DNA of 64,000 bases from Vibrio panuliri (lineage in GTDB: Bacteria; Pseudomonadota; Gammaproteobacteria; Enterobacterales; Vibrionaceae), in NCBI RefSeq assembly GCF_009938205.1, contig NZ_AP019654.1:3128540-3192539 (forward strand), in the 5' to 3' direction. A model generated the notes under the pieces. The model was given only the letters and a program-made list of their open reading frames with translations, was not told where the DNA came from and ran no database searches. Position numbers and translations under genes: made by a program. This document shows positions 10,233 through 19,880 of this stretch, one piece after another (the first letter of the stretch is position 1; each line of letters opens with the position of its first letter).

Positions 10233-11879
10233 CTAATTTGCGACCCGACAGCGAGAGAAAATATCCAACTTAGGTTGATAAACCTGCGTGCTAACATCCA
10301 TGATTCCCAGTAAAGAGTGGAATAAGTTGTCATGCGAGTGCGTTTTCTTCCGTTTAGCGACTTGCTTTAAACAATCGTAGTCTATCTGTTTTACTGCTTG
10401 AAACTCTGGGGACAACCAAACAATGAACGGCACTGTCGTTTGATAGTCAGGGGCAATCGCATATGGCGCACCATGCAAAAATATGCCGCCCTCACCCAGT
10501 GACTCACCATGATCAGATAAATATATTAGGGCTGTGTTGTACTTATCTTCTAACTGACTCAAGCGTTCAATCAATTGACTCAACACATAGTCAGTGTAGC
10601 GAATCGTATTGTCGTAACTATTCAGAATCTGCTCTTCTGTACAGTTTTCAATATCAGCACGAGGGCAGTCAGGTTGAAAAACGGCCATTTCTGGAGGATA
10701 ACGCTTATAATAGGTGGGTCCGTGACTGCCGATTAAATGTAAAGCAATCATACGATTGCCCGATAACTTAGCGACATTCTCATCGAAGTTTTCCAATAAA
10801 ACCATGTCATAGCAAGTATCCCCATCGCACGTTGCGTCAACTCGATGACGATTCATCATCTGACGAGCAATATGGTCGGCAACGGTCTTATCTCCGCCAT
10901 CATCATCTTCCCATACCATGCCAATCCCTGCTCGTTTAAGGATATCGATAACGTTATCTTGGTTTACTGCCACATCATGATCATAGTTATCATGAGTCAA
11001 TATCGAGAACATGCAAGGCAGTGAAACTGCAGTTGCCGTACCACACGAACGTACGTCTTGAAATGACACAACATCCAATTTATCGGTATACGGGTTGGTA
11101 GGTCGTGAATAGCCATTTAATTGATAGTTTTGCGAGCGCGCCGTCTCTCCAACCACCAACACCAGCAGCGTCGGTTTGTCCTTTGCTTGGGTTAGTGCTT
11201 GAGACGATTGATGCGCATCCAAGCCAATATTCTTATAGACGATTGGGGTATTAAAATACGTCTGCTTAACATATTTTACTGTCGCCCCTACAAACTGAGT
11301 TGGGATAATCACATGCTTTAAGTAGCTATTATTTCGACCAACTGAGGCGTAATCCTGAAAATATAACCCTGCAATCGCGACAATAACCAAGACTGAAATC
11401 AGTATTGAAACTAACTTTAGACCAATCAACTTTAACCAAGACTGAGCTTTGATAGGCACCGACATCAGCCCAATAGCAGGTAATACTCCTAAGACAAGCA
11501 ACCAAACGACCGAATAGACACTTAAGTAAGCACTTGCCTCACCACTATCCGTTTGCATGATATTGGTGATCATGTTGGTATCAAAGATAGTACCGTAGTT
11601 AAACCCAGCGTAGCTGACTAACGCAGATAGAATCAGCAAGATAGAAAAAAACGGCTTGGTGATGTAAGGCCAACTAAACAGAGTAAAAATAAGGTTAAGC
11701 GCCGCCCAGAAGAAAAAAGGAATGGAAATGATAAACCCCAGTTTCACCGTTTCCATCTGACTAAATATATGCTCTAACTCTTTGTAAATTGGTAGGTTAA
11801 GCACAACAGCAAAGTAGAATGCGAGCAAACATGTCACGGAAAAATATGAAAAAGATAAGCGACTTATACGTTTCTTCAT
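10233..11879 (-). CDS. eptA: Lipid A phosphoethanolamine transferase, EptA family
   Basis: 548 residues. Inner-membrane enzyme that moves phosphoethanolamine from phosphatidylethanolamine to lipid A (or another envelope acceptor), which lowers negative charge and polymyxin binding. N-terminal half has about five membrane segments (about 10-30, 48-68, 78-98, 118-140, 152-173). The periplasmic sulfatase-fold catalytic half begins near 235: VGETARS with nucleophile T246 next to metal ligand E245, SCGTATAVSLPCM with paired Cys, GSHGPTYYKRYP (385-396), SDHGES (455-460), and FLHGAPY with His near 469, all conserved metal or substrate residues. GGAGAG ribosome-binding site; its ATG overlaps the stop of a short upstream ORF (ATGA), so the two are translationally coupled. 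Substrate specificity (lipid A versus other) is inferred from family. Confidence 0.93.
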   Translation of the reverse strand: MKKRISRLSFSYFSVTCLLAFYFAVVLNLPIYKELEHIFSQMETVKLGFIISIPFFFWAALNLIFTLFSWPYITKPFFSILLILSALVSYAGFNYGTIFDTNMITNIMQTDSGEASAYLSVYSVVWLLVLGVLPAIGLMSVPIKAQSWLKLIGLKLVSILISVLVIVAIAGLYFQDYASVGRNNSYLKHVIIPTQFVGATVKYVKQTYFNTPIVYKNIGLDAHQSSQALTQAKDKPTLLVLVVGETARSQNYQLNGYSRPTNPYTDKLDVVSFQDVRSCGTATAVSLPCMFSILTHDNYDHDVAVNQDNVIDILKRAGIGMVWEDDDGGDKTVADHIARQMMNRHRVDATCDGDTCYDMVLLENFDENVAKLSGNRMIALHLIGSHGPTYYKRYPPEMAVFQPDCPRADIENCTEEQILNSYDNTIRYTDYVLSQLIERLSQLEDKYNTALIYLSDHGESLGEGGIFLHGAPYAIAPDYQTTVPFIVWLSPEFQAVKQIDYDCLKQVAKRKKTHSHDNLFHSLLGIMDVSTQVYQPKLDIFSRCRVAN

Positions 11880-12031
11880 TTATTTCTCTCCGATAAAGAC
11901 AGCTCAAGCAATGCTTGTAATACACCCTCTTGGCCAAATTCAGCTTGGCTTGACCACACTTCATTGGTCCCTTTCCATACAGAACCGTCTGCGTGGATTG
12001 CTCTTATTGAGCCTGATTTTTCTAATTTCAC
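11876..12031 (-). CDS. Small ORF (51 aa) coupled to eptA
   Basis: Short frame ending in the ATGA overlap with the eptA start. Starting at GTG 12031, preceded by AAAGGT at 12038-12043 with good spacing, it gives 51 residues beginning VKLEKSGSIRAI (Met initiator) and ending LSLSERNK; the composition (IHADGSVWKGTNEVW) looks like a real folded peptide. A longer version from GTG 12058 lacks a ribosome-binding site. Not a family I recognise; no membrane segment or Cys. The overlap suggests either a small protein of unknown role or a leader that couples translation into eptA. Confidence 0.55.
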   Translation of the reverse strand: MKLEKSGSIRAIHADGSVWKGTNEVWSSQAEFGQEGVLQALLELSLSERNK

Positions 12032-12163
12032 GTCATACCTTTGGTTCAAGTTGCACACTAGCGCTCAATTTAAAAGCTGCCTATAAGACAACAATTTTTA
12101 CAACTTTTCGAAACAAGACGGCAAAAACAAAGATTCCATATTTACAGCATAAACAATAGACGC

Positions 12164-12190
12164 AAAAAAACCGCGTAATTACGCGGTTTT
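12164..12190 (-). terminator. Terminator of the peptide ABC transporter operon
   Basis: Perfect palindrome with 12-nt arms (AAAACCGCGTAA with TTACGCGGTTTT); A tract gives a T run on the minus strand, 40 nt after the permease gene stop. May also work on the plus strand. Confidence 0.85.
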
Positions 12191-12229
12191 CTTGTGGAAG
12201 ACTAACTTGTGCTGGTTAAGCGTGAATTA

Positions 12230-13168
12230 TTAACCCTTATAGATTTTGGGGTTAAATACATCTCGTAGCCAATCGCCTAATAAGTTAATCACCAATACTA
12301 ACGTCACCAACACAATTCCTGGGAAGGCAGTAATCCACCACGCCCCCGAGAAGATATAGTTAAAGCCGATACTGATTAGCGCCCCCAAAGATGGTTGGTC
12401 AACAGGTAAACCTAACCCGAGGAAAGAGAGTGCCGCTTCCGACATAATGGCATTTGCCACCTGAACGGTAGAGATAACTAAAATCGGCGATAAGCAGTTA
12501 GGTAAAATATGGCGGAACATAATACGTGGTGCTTTAAAGCCCATCACTCGAGCGGCTTCAACGTACTCTTTTTTCTTTTCTGCTAATACTGACGCTCGAA
12601 TTGTTCGCGCATATTGTGGCCATTCAGCGATACCGATGATCACTACCAACATGACCACCGCATATTGGCTGTAAAACTCACTACCAAAACTGGCTTTAAA
12701 TATCGCCGAAACAATAATCGCCACCATCATAGTAGAAAAAGACAACTGCACATCGGCGAAACGCATTAAGAAGCTATCTATTCTTCCGCCAAAGTATCCT
12801 GCGGATAGTCCAATCACAATTCCCAGAATCAGTTGTAAGCCAACGGCTAAAAAGCCAATCGTCAATGACAGACGTGAACCATAAAGAATCGTTGATAGAA
12901 TATCGCGCCCTTGCTCATCGGTTCCGAGCACAAAACGTTCATCGCCCTCTTCCATCCATGATGGGGGCAACTCGGAGTCCATAATATCGATGGAGCTCAG
13001 ATCGTATGGGTCAGTCGGAGAAATGATCGGTGCCGCAAGTGCTAACACCAAAAACATCATAAACACCGCAAAACTAACCATCGCGACCTTATCGCGAAGG
13101 AAGTAGTAAAGAAAATCTGATTGCTTAAATCGCTCCCAACGAGAAGGAGCAGTGACTGTTTGATCCAT
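12230..13168 (-). CDS. Peptide-type ABC transporter permease, DppC family
   Basis: 312 residues. Second inner-membrane permease of a peptide/nickel/opine-class importer. The N-terminal cytoplasmic segment and first membrane helix (about 35-58) are followed by the periplasmic stretch with GTDEQGRDILSTILYGSR, a hallmark of DppC-type proteins, then five more membrane helices. The EAA coupling loop reads EYVEAARVMGFKAPRIMFRHILPN around residues 188-211. Starts 2 nt after the stop of the upstream permease gene, and is the last gene of the operon ATPase-binding protein-permease-permease. Confidence 0.93.
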   Translation of the reverse strand: MDQTVTAPSRWERFKQSDFLYYFLRDKVAMVSFAVFMMFLVLALAAPIISPTDPYDLSSIDIMDSELPPSWMEEGDERFVLGTDEQGRDILSTILYGSRLSLTIGFLAVGLQLILGIVIGLSAGYFGGRIDSFLMRFADVQLSFSTMMVAIIVSAIFKASFGSEFYSQYAVVMLVVIIGIAEWPQYARTIRASVLAEKKKEYVEAARVMGFKAPRIMFRHILPNCLSPILVISTVQVANAIMSEAALSFLGLGLPVDQPSLGALISIGFNYIFSGAWWITAFPGIVLVTLVLVINLLGDWLRDVFNPKIYKG

Positions 13169-13170
13169 GG

Positions 13171-14148
13171 TTATGCTCCTTTTCCTGTTAAGTTAACCGT
13201 CGGGTTAATCAATCCATACAGCAGATCGACAATAGTATTGGTCACCACAAAGATTAAACCGACAAAAATAACGTAAGCGGTAATCAGTGGTGTATCGACA
13301 CGGTTAATCGCCTCAAGGAACAAAAAGCCCATACCCGGCCATTGGAACACGGTTTCCGTAAGAATGGTGTATGCCACCATAGTACCGATTTGCACACCGC
13401 CGACAGTGAGAACTGGTAGCATGGTGTTCTTCAATGCGTGCTGATAGTAAATTTTCTGCAGATTCAGTCCTTTCGCTTTAGCAAATTTAATGTACTCAGA
13501 GCTTAAAACTTCCAGCATTTCTGAACGCACTAAACGGATAAACAGCGGCAGCATAATCGATGCGAGAGAGATACATGGCAGCACTAAATGAGCGAGACCA
13601 TCAACAGTAAAGTAACCGGACTCCCAGCCCAGTACATTGGCGGTTTCCCCACGCCCATACGAAGGCAACCAACCTAACTCAATCGAAAAAACGTACATCA
13701 GCATGATGGCCGTCAAAAACACAGGAATGGAGATCCCTACACTACTCATCGCCATCACCACTTTTGTAAAGAAGCTCTTAGGATGAATAGCTGAATAGAC
13801 CCCGAGCGGTATAGAGAGCGCGACAATAATCACAGCAGCACCAAATACCAGTTCAAGGGTAGGAACTAACTTATCGAGAATAACGTCCGCGGCAGGACGT
13901 TTAAAAAAATAGGATGTACCCAAATCGCCCTGTAGTGCATTACCAACAAAGCGGGTGTATTTTGTAATGAAGGGATCGTTCAAGCCGAGCTCGTCACGTA
14001 AGGCTTGGCGTTCGGTCTCTGAAACCGATTGACCGACAAGCTCACGTAGCGGATCACCCAAGTTATCTTGAATGGCAAACGCCACTAAACTGATCACAAA
14101 CATCACTATCAGTGCCTGAAACAGGCGCTTGACCAGAAACGAAAACAT
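13171..14148 (-). CDS. Peptide-type ABC transporter permease, DppB family
   Basis: 325 residues, six membrane helices, first at about 9-29. Typical DppB features: an N-terminal helix with a periplasmic loop (DNLGDPLRELVGQSVSETER) and LGLNDPFITKYTRFVGNALQGDLG, and an EAA loop (IKFAKAKGLNLQKIYYQHALKN) near residues 220-241, followed by LPVLTVGGVQIG. Third gene of the operon; a 150-nt spacer with hairpins separates it from the binding-protein gene, while the next permease follows directly. Confidence 0.93.
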   Translation of the reverse strand: MFSFLVKRLFQALIVMFVISLVAFAIQDNLGDPLRELVGQSVSETERQALRDELGLNDPFITKYTRFVGNALQGDLGTSYFFKRPAADVILDKLVPTLELVFGAAVIIVALSIPLGVYSAIHPKSFFTKVVMAMSSVGISIPVFLTAIMLMYVFSIELGWLPSYGRGETANVLGWESGYFTVDGLAHLVLPCISLASIMLPLFIRLVRSEMLEVLSSEYIKFAKAKGLNLQKIYYQHALKNTMLPVLTVGGVQIGTMVAYTILTETVFQWPGMGFLFLEAINRVDTPLITAYVIFVGLIFVVTNTIVDLLYGLINPTVNLTGKGA

Positions 14149-14219
14149 TCCTTGCCCCTTTCTCTTTCCATAGAAATCTAACTGCGCTTATGGCAGTTAA
14201 ATAATCAGTCTGTTAGCCA

Positions 14220-14277
14220 GTACCTAGCCCGACTGATGCAAAGCTAGGTACCTGCAAGGCTGAGCATCAGTGCTCAG
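14220..14277 (-). repeat. Two stem-loops between binding-protein and permease genes
   Basis: GTACCTAGC/GCTAGGTAC (14220-14251) and CTGAGCA/TGCTCAG (14260-14277), lying inside the operon after the binding-protein stop. Intercistronic hairpins of this kind are common after solute-binding-protein genes, where they favour excess of the binding protein over the permeases by RNA stabilisation or partial termination. Neither has a strong T tract. Confidence 0.55.
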
Positions 14278-14299
14278 TCTTATCTCATCATCGACAGAT

Positions 14300-15850
14300 C
14301 TACTTAACCACTAGGTCGCCGAAGTAAGGGAAGTTCATACCATTGATAATTGGTTGAATATCCACGTTGCTCTTAGCTGCCCATGATGGATCTTGCCAAT
14401 GTAGAGGAACAAATGCCGCCTCATCATACAACGTCGCTTCTACCTGTTTTAGCATCTCACCACGTTTCACTAGATCCGTTTCTGTGTTCGAATCTTCAAC
14501 CAATTTGTCCACTGCTGGGTTTGAATAGTAACCACAGTTGTATTGCCCTTTACCAGTCTCCGCATTGCGTGTCATAGTCAAGAACTCGGTGAAGTTACCT
14601 GAATCTTCAGTATCTGGGTGCCAACCAATCATCAGCATGTCAGCCGCACACTTATCAAACTCAGGCCAGTATTGCGCTTTTGGCATGGTTTTTAGGTCAA
14701 CCTTAATACCAATTTTCGATAGCATTGCTGCTGATGCTTGAGCAATCTTGTCATCGTTCACGTAGCGGTTATTCGGTGCCATCATCGTTAGCGTAAAGCC
14801 ATCTTCGTAACCAGCTTCTTTCATTAACTGTTTGGCTTTCTTCAAGTCATAACGTGGTTTTAATTCCTCGTTATAACCAGCATAACCAACTGGACTCTGT
14901 TGAGAAGCAGCGGTCGCAGCTCCCTTCATGATTTTCTTAACAATACCTTCGTTATTGATCGCGTAGACAATCGCTTGACGCACTCGAACATCTTTCAAAG
15001 CAGGGTTGCTGTTTTGGTTCATTTGGAAGGTAATCACACGCGTGCCCGGCATGGTGTAAAGATCGACACTTTTCGCATCCTGAATGCGCTTGTAATCATT
15101 GGGTGAAACTGGAGCAATCATATCTACATCACCGGACAGCAAAGCTGCAACTCGAGTGGCGTCTTCTTTGATTGGCACTAACGTAATTTTGTCGACATTG
15201 CCGGCGTCTTTGTCCCAGTAATCCGCGAAACGCTCAAATTCGACCTTAACGCCTTGCTCACGCGATGTAATAACAAACGGACCAGTACCTGATACATTCG
15301 TCGATGCAAACGAGTTACCGTGTTTGACTAGCTCTGCTTTGTCTTTGCCGTCTGCTGTTTTGCCTGAGTAAAACTTGCTATCCATTGGGAAGATGTAAGT
15401 TGCGACGTTTTCAATCAGTGGATAAGTGCCATCTGTCTTAACTTCTACTGTGTAATCATCAACTTTGGTTAGCGAGACCAATGGACCAAAAATACCTTTG
15501 AAATCTGGTGAGCTTTTCAGGCGGTTAAATGTCCAAACAACATCATCAGCGGTTAGCTCATTACCTGAATGGAACTTCACCCCTTTACGTAGGTTAAAGC
15601 GCATTGTTTCATTATCCACACGCTGCCAAGACTCAGCCAAACGCGGCTCAAATTTCATCTCTTGGGTAAAGCGTACCAGTGGATCAAACACCATGTGTGA
15701 CATTTGCAGTGTACCGCCTGACAATTGCTCATGTGGATCCAAGGATACTGGATCAGCGTCATAAGCGACTGTGATGTCCGCTGCGGCTGCACTAAAGCTC
15801 AAGCCAGCAGCCATTAAAGCGACTGCGATTTTGCTCTTCATGGTTTTCAT
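14300..15850 (-). CDS. Periplasmic peptide-binding protein, SBP family 5
   Basis: 516 residues from ATG 15850, which has AAGGAG eight bases upstream; the longer frame to 15901 lacks this. Sec signal peptide cleaved after SFSAAAA (about residue 24). Mature protein starts DITVAYDADPVSLDPHE, the family-5 start, with the class signature FHSGNELTADDVVWTFNR near residues 92-110. It delivers a peptide-like ligand to the permease pair. Binding specificity cannot be read from sequence: dipeptide, oligopeptide and nickel binders all share the fold. Confidence 0.92.
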   Translation of the reverse strand: MKTMKSKIAVALMAAGLSFSAAAADITVAYDADPVSLDPHEQLSGGTLQMSHMVFDPLVRFTQEMKFEPRLAESWQRVDNETMRFNLRKGVKFHSGNELTADDVVWTFNRLKSSPDFKGIFGPLVSLTKVDDYTVEVKTDGTYPLIENVATYIFPMDSKFYSGKTADGKDKAELVKHGNSFASTNVSGTGPFVITSREQGVKVEFERFADYWDKDAGNVDKITLVPIKEDATRVAALLSGDVDMIAPVSPNDYKRIQDAKSVDLYTMPGTRVITFQMNQNSNPALKDVRVRQAIVYAINNEGIVKKIMKGAATAASQQSPVGYAGYNEELKPRYDLKKAKQLMKEAGYEDGFTLTMMAPNNRYVNDDKIAQASAAMLSKIGIKVDLKTMPKAQYWPEFDKCAADMLMIGWHPDTEDSGNFTEFLTMTRNAETGKGQYNCGYYSNPAVDKLVEDSNTETDLVKRGEMLKQVEATLYDEAAFVPLHWQDPSWAAKSNVDIQPIINGMNFPYFGDLVVK

Positions 15851-15935
15851 TGCATAACTCCTTATGCGGGATTTCAATCCCTCGTTGTGTTGTGTTTGCA
15901 TCTAATAAGTAACCAACAGCTTGGTTACCCACGAC

Positions 15936-17651
15936 TTATGCCGTTTTTACTTCTTCTCTTAGGCCAGTAAACTCCGGCATTAATGAAATAAGTTGTTTGC
16001 TGTACTCATGCTGAGGACGAGTAAAGAGTTGTTCTGTTGGCGCGACTTCCAATAGCGTTCCCATTTGCATCACCCCGACTCGGTCGCACATTTGACGAAT
16101 CACTGGTAAGTCGTGGCTGATAAACAACATGGTCAGATTTAACTCATCTTGCAGATCTTTAAGTAAGTTGAGGATTTGTGCCTGCACAGACACATCCAAT
16201 GCGGAAGTTGGCTCATCACAAATCAACAGACGTGGCCGCGTAGCTAATGCACGGGCAATTGAAATACGTTGACGTTGCCCACCAGAGAACTCATGTGGGT
16301 ACTTAACACCTGCCATCACGCCCAAACCGACGTGATCCAGAAGATCGTTAACGATCTGTCTTGTTTCTGTTTCATTGTGAGTAAGCTTATGAAATCGAAT
16401 CGGCTCTGCGATGATATCGAACACTTTCATACGTGGATTCATCGAAGTATATGGGTTCTGGAAGACCATCTGCATTTGACGGCGCATCGGACGACGCTCT
16501 TTCTCTGAGGTCAATGATGTTAAGTCGATACCTTCAAACGTAACGCGCCCTGAGTTAGGTTGGTATAAACCCGCAATCACACGAGCGATGGTCGACTTAC
16601 CTGAACCAGATTCACCAACCAAACCAAACGTCTCACCTTCAAATACCTCAAAACTCACATTATTTGAGGCTTGAACATACTCTCGGCGGCTTTCAAACAA
16701 AGAATCCTTGGTAATGAAACGCAGGTTAACATTATCAACTTGCAGTAGAGCACCCGTATAATCACGCTGATCTTGGCTTTGCCCTAACCAGTGGTTCTTA
16801 ATATCAAGCGGTTCAAGCTCACTCGCTTCCTCGATATAGCTCACCAATGGGAAACGGTCGAGCTTAACGTCTGAGCGTGGGACAGCAGAAATAAGGCTGC
16901 GCGTATAGGCATGGTCTGGGTCACCCAGAACTTTACTTGTTGCTCCAAACTCGACAAGCTCACCACGATACATTACCGCGACGCGATCAGTAACGTTAGA
17001 AACAACGCCCATATCGTGAGTCACTAACATGCAGCCTACATTGTTCTTTACACACAACTCTCTGATAAGGCTAAGTATTTGATCTTGGATAGAAACATCC
17101 AGTGCTGTCGTAGGTTCGTCCGCGATGATCAAATCTGGCTCACCCGCTAAAGCGATAGCAATCACCACGCGCTGGCGCATACCACCAGAAAATTGGTGCG
17201 GGTATTGCTTTAAGCGATTTTCCGGTTGCGGTATACCGACCTGCTGCATCAAAGAAAGCGCTCGCTGATAAGCCTCTTCATCGGACACATTCATGTTGGC
17301 GTGGATGGTTTCTTTAAGTTGATGCTCAACGGTAAAAAGAGGGTTGAGCGAAGTCATCGGGTCTTGGAAAATAAAGCCAATTTTCGAACCGCGAACTTGA
17401 CGCATCTTTTGCGGTGAAAGACCTGAAATTTTCTCACCATCGAGAAAGACTTCACCACCAGCGACGGTTCCTGGTGGACTAAGTAGATCAATAACCGCGT
17501 TACCAACCGTTGACTTACCCGCCCCAGATTCTCCAACAACACCAACAATCTCACCACGCTCAATATTGAACGACAATGACTTTACTGCGGCGTGCACCCC
17601 GTGACGAGAAGGGTATTCAATACGAAGATTTTTTACTTCTAAAAGCGACAT
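15936..17651 (-). CDS. Peptide-type ABC transporter ATPase, fused DppD-DppF-like
   Basis: 571 residues from ATG 17651 (AGAGGT upstream); the frame continues to 17711 without a better start. Two complete nucleotide-binding domains in one chain, as in YejF or GsiA. Domain 1: Walker [10 protein letters not shown] at 40-48, signature FSGGMRQRV, Walker [13 protein letters not shown]. Domain 2 starts near 300: Walker [10 protein letters not shown], signature FSGGQRQRI, Walker [13 protein letters not shown]. Oligopeptide-binding C-terminal extensions follow each domain. First gene of the four-gene importer operon; having it first and fused is less usual than the E. coli dpp order. Confidence 0.93.
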   Translation of the reverse strand: MSLLEVKNLRIEYPSRHGVHAAVKSLSFNIERGEIVGVVGESGAGKSTVGNAVIDLLSPPGTVAGGEVFLDGEKISGLSPQKMRQVRGSKIGFIFQDPMTSLNPLFTVEHQLKETIHANMNVSDEEAYQRALSLMQQVGIPQPENRLKQYPHQFSGGMRQRVVIAIALAGEPDLIIADEPTTALDVSIQDQILSLIRELCVKNNVGCMLVTHDMGVVSNVTDRVAVMYRGELVEFGATSKVLGDPDHAYTRSLISAVPRSDVKLDRFPLVSYIEEASELEPLDIKNHWLGQSQDQRDYTGALLQVDNVNLRFITKDSLFESRREYVQASNNVSFEVFEGETFGLVGESGSGKSTIARVIAGLYQPNSGRVTFEGIDLTSLTSEKERRPMRRQMQMVFQNPYTSMNPRMKVFDIIAEPIRFHKLTHNETETRQIVNDLLDHVGLGVMAGVKYPHEFSGGQRQRISIARALATRPRLLICDEPTSALDVSVQAQILNLLKDLQDELNLTMLFISHDLPVIRQMCDRVGVMQMGTLLEVAPTEQLFTRPQHEYSKQLISLMPEFTGLREEVKTA

Positions 17652-18233
17652 TACCAGACCTCTACTGCTGCGGCAGATCCCTGCCCTGTCTGTAAAATTG
17701 ATTCCATTCAACTGCCAGCATGCTGTTCTGGTAGTTACAAGCTGTTCAATTTGGCAAATATTTCACACAATTGCAACAAAGACAGAATAAAAAGTTGTCT
17801 TTGCTCATATTTTAAGCAAGTCGTAATCTTGCCAGTGCATAAATATCTAGTCAAATAGAATCTCAAACTAAATACATCAATATAACCAGCCAACCTCATC
17901 CGATAGTTATTGAATATTTAGTCACAATTCACTTTTAACAAATACAAAACAAACAACCACCACAAGTTATTATGAGAGCCACTAAAATTAAAATTTGTTA
18001 GAAAAGCAGATGGATAAACCACACTCAAAACACATAATAGTCTTAATGACTTTATAGTTATTACCGAGTTATGTCGGCGATAGGCACTAAACAAGCACTG
18101 TTAATTGAGTAACTCAGGCGGATAAATGGGGACAATCAGTTGAGGTCTTAAGTGGTAAATAGTGAAGAGAAAAGCGATAAGTTAAGTTTCGGAGGGTTGG
18201 CATATTTGCCGCTTTCGCCAAACTTTAGATGTG
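17652..18233. other. Intergenic, presumed promoter region of the ABC operon
   Basis: About 580 nt, AT-rich, without a convincing ORF on either strand. It must hold the minus-strand promoter of the ABC operon, but I could not single out hexamers with confidence. No repeat or structural RNA recognised. Confidence 0.4.
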
Positions 18234-18276
18234 AAAAAGCCCTAGTCTTTTGTCGGGGACGCCCAGTCTAGGGCTT
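18234..18276 (-). terminator. Distal terminator after the tRNA array
   Basis: On the minus strand, AAGCCCTAG/CTAGGGCTT stem with an inner GC-rich hairpin, followed by TTTTT. It follows the truncated tRNA-Pro remnant, so it is probably the former terminator of an older end of the array. Confidence 0.7.
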
Positions 18277-18283
18277 CGTATAG

Positions 18284-18305
18284 TGGTCGGTGAAGAGGGA
18301 TTCGA
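18284..18305 (-). pseudogene. 3' fragment of tRNA-Pro
   Basis: 22 nt identical to the CCA end, acceptor 3' strand and part of the T arm of the intact tRNA-Pro genes at 18420 and 18688; the rest of the gene is missing. Abutted by a 16-bp tandem repeat. Confidence 0.8.
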
Positions 18306-18336
18306 TTGGACTGGCACTCCATTGGACTGGCACTCC
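18305..18336. repeat. 16-bp tandem duplication
   Basis: ATTGGACTGGCACTCC occurs twice back to back (18305-18320 and 18321-18336), starting exactly at the break point of the tRNA-Pro fragment. Confidence 0.9.
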
Positions 18337-18382
18337 AGACCCCGACTCAGCATGTGCAGACTTAGCTTTATGCTGTAAATGC

Positions 18383-18413
18383 AAAAAGGCCCCGTCATTT
18401 CTGACGAGGCCTT
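18383..18413 (-). terminator. Terminator of the tRNA operon
   Basis: Minus-strand stem AAGGCCTCGTCA/TGACGGGGCCTT with loop GAAA and a T run, directly behind the last intact tRNA-Pro. Confidence 0.93.
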
Positions 18414-18419
18414 GAATGG

Positions 18420-18496
<77 letters not shown>

Positions 18497-18566
18497 ACGA
18501 TGTTTTATCTCAATTCTTCATTAAGAAAGGAAGCTAAGCTACCTGAACCATTTTCATAAAGAAAAA

Positions 18567-18643
18567 TGGGGTGGCTAACGGGATTCGAACCCGCGACAAC
18601 CGGAATCACAATCCGGGACTCTACCAACTGAGCTATAGCCACC
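18567..18643 (-). tRNA. tRNA-His (anticodon GTG)
   Basis: 77 nt including CCA, with the extra 5' G typical of tRNA-His. Anticodon loop ATTGTGAT; acceptor GTGGCTA with TAGCCAC. Confidence 0.97.
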
Positions 18644-18687
18644 ATCAAGTTGTGCTGTTTACCGTTTAAAAACGTTAAACTAAATAG

Positions 18688-18764
<77 letters not shown>

Positions 18765-18798
18765 ACAAGTTATTTTTTTACTTGGTTTGCGTTGAGGG

Positions 18799-18859
18799 TC
18801 AACCCTCTGGTCCGCTTATTCCAAGAGCCGAGATGCGCTACAAGTAACACGATTCACCG
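18799..18859 (-). pseudogene. Decayed tRNA-Pro copy
   Basis: Shares blocks with tRNA-Pro: ACCCTCTGGTCC, AGATGCGCTAC plus AAG, and ATTCACCG, in the right order, but the anticodon arm is interrupted by about 17 foreign bases, and the T arm and CCA end are lost. The 70-nt spacer next to it is a near copy of the spacer beside the tRNA-Pro at 18420, so this is the Pro member of a duplicated Pro-His unit. Confidence 0.75.
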
Positions 18860-18928
18860 ACGATGTTTTATCTTAATTCTTCATTAAGAAAGGAAGCTAA
18901 GCTACCTAAACCATTTCCATAAAGAAAA

Positions 18929-19005
18929 TGGGGTGGCTAACGGGATTTGAACCCGCGACAACCGGAATCACAATCCGGGACTCTACCAACTGAGCTATAG
19001 CCACC
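18929..19005 (-). tRNA. tRNA-His (anticodon GTG), second copy
   Basis: As the gene at 18567 but with one T-loop change (TTCAAAT for TTCGAAT), which keeps a purine at position 57. 77 nt with CCA. Confidence 0.96.
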
Positions 19006-19036
19006 ATTGTTTTTTCACCGATTACCTCCAGGCATA

Positions 19037-19113
<77 letters not shown>

Positions 19114-19395
19114 ATGCCCCATCGGCGGAGTGGAATAATACGGATATCACACTATTGCGTCTAGTACTTTTTCAACTTTTTTTATCGTTTGACGCCTTTT
19201 TCAACAATAAAGGTCAAATAAAACGCACATTAGCATGTGATGTACCCCCGCTCGTTGTGAAGTTATTGTTTATTGCAACAACTTATCGAGATATAATCAC
19301 CCACTGTTTACATTGATTTAACAGTCAATTTGGTCTGTTTGTCAAATGACACTCTAATTAAAAGGTAAGCATGAACTTACCCTCAGGAATGTATA

Positions 19396-19818
19396 GTGAG
19401 TTTAATGGATATGTCTCGAAAAATCTTAACCGCTTTGATCGCTGCAGCAACATTTTCTAGTGCGACTTTTGCAGCCAATGTAAGCCAAGAAGAATATGAT
19501 GCAATTGCAGAAAGGATTAAACCTGTGGGTGATGTTTACCTTGCGGGCAGTGAACCCGTAGCAGCAGTACCTACTGGTCCACGTGATGGCGCCACCGTCT
19601 ATGGTACTTTCTGTACAGCTTGTCACTCTACTGGCGTGAGCGGTGCACCAAAAACAGGTAATGCCGACGACTGGGCTCCTCGAATTGCCCAGGGTCGCAG
19701 TGTATTGAACGATCATGCCATCAACGGCTTCAATGCCATGCCAGCAAAAGGCTCATGTATGGACTGCTCTGACGATGAAATCATCGCGGCTATTGACCAT
19801 ATGATTGAAGGTTTATAA
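19396..19818 (+). CDS. Cytochrome c5 family protein
   Basis: 140 residues; periplasmic monohaem c-type cytochrome. Signal peptide cleaved after about residue 27 (ATFAA-N). Haem motif CTACH near residues 74-78; a second pair CMDC near 121-124 is the c5-type disulfide near the C terminus; NGFNAMPAKG provides the Met axial ligand. GTG 19396 is chosen because AGGAA lies 6 nt upstream; ATG codons at 19405 and 19411 are possible. It probably carries electrons to a terminal oxidase; partner not visible. Confidence 0.92.
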   Translation: MSLMDMSRKILTALIAAATFSSATFAANVSQEEYDAIAERIKPVGDVYLAGSEPVAAVPTGPRDGATVYGTFCTACHSTGVSGAPKTGNADDWAPRIAQGRSVLNDHAINGFNAMPAKGSCMDCSDDEIIAAIDHMIEGL

Positions 19819-19834
19819 TTCGGTGTAAATGCAA

Positions 19835-19862
19835 AAAAGGCTTGGGAAACCAAGCCTTTTTA
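19835..19862. terminator. Bidirectional terminator, cytochrome c5 / rep
   Basis: AAAAGGCTTGG/CCAAGCCTTTT stem with GAAA loop and T tracts on both strands between convergent genes. Confidence 0.92.
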
Positions 19863-19880
19863 TTATCACTCAAAGCACGA

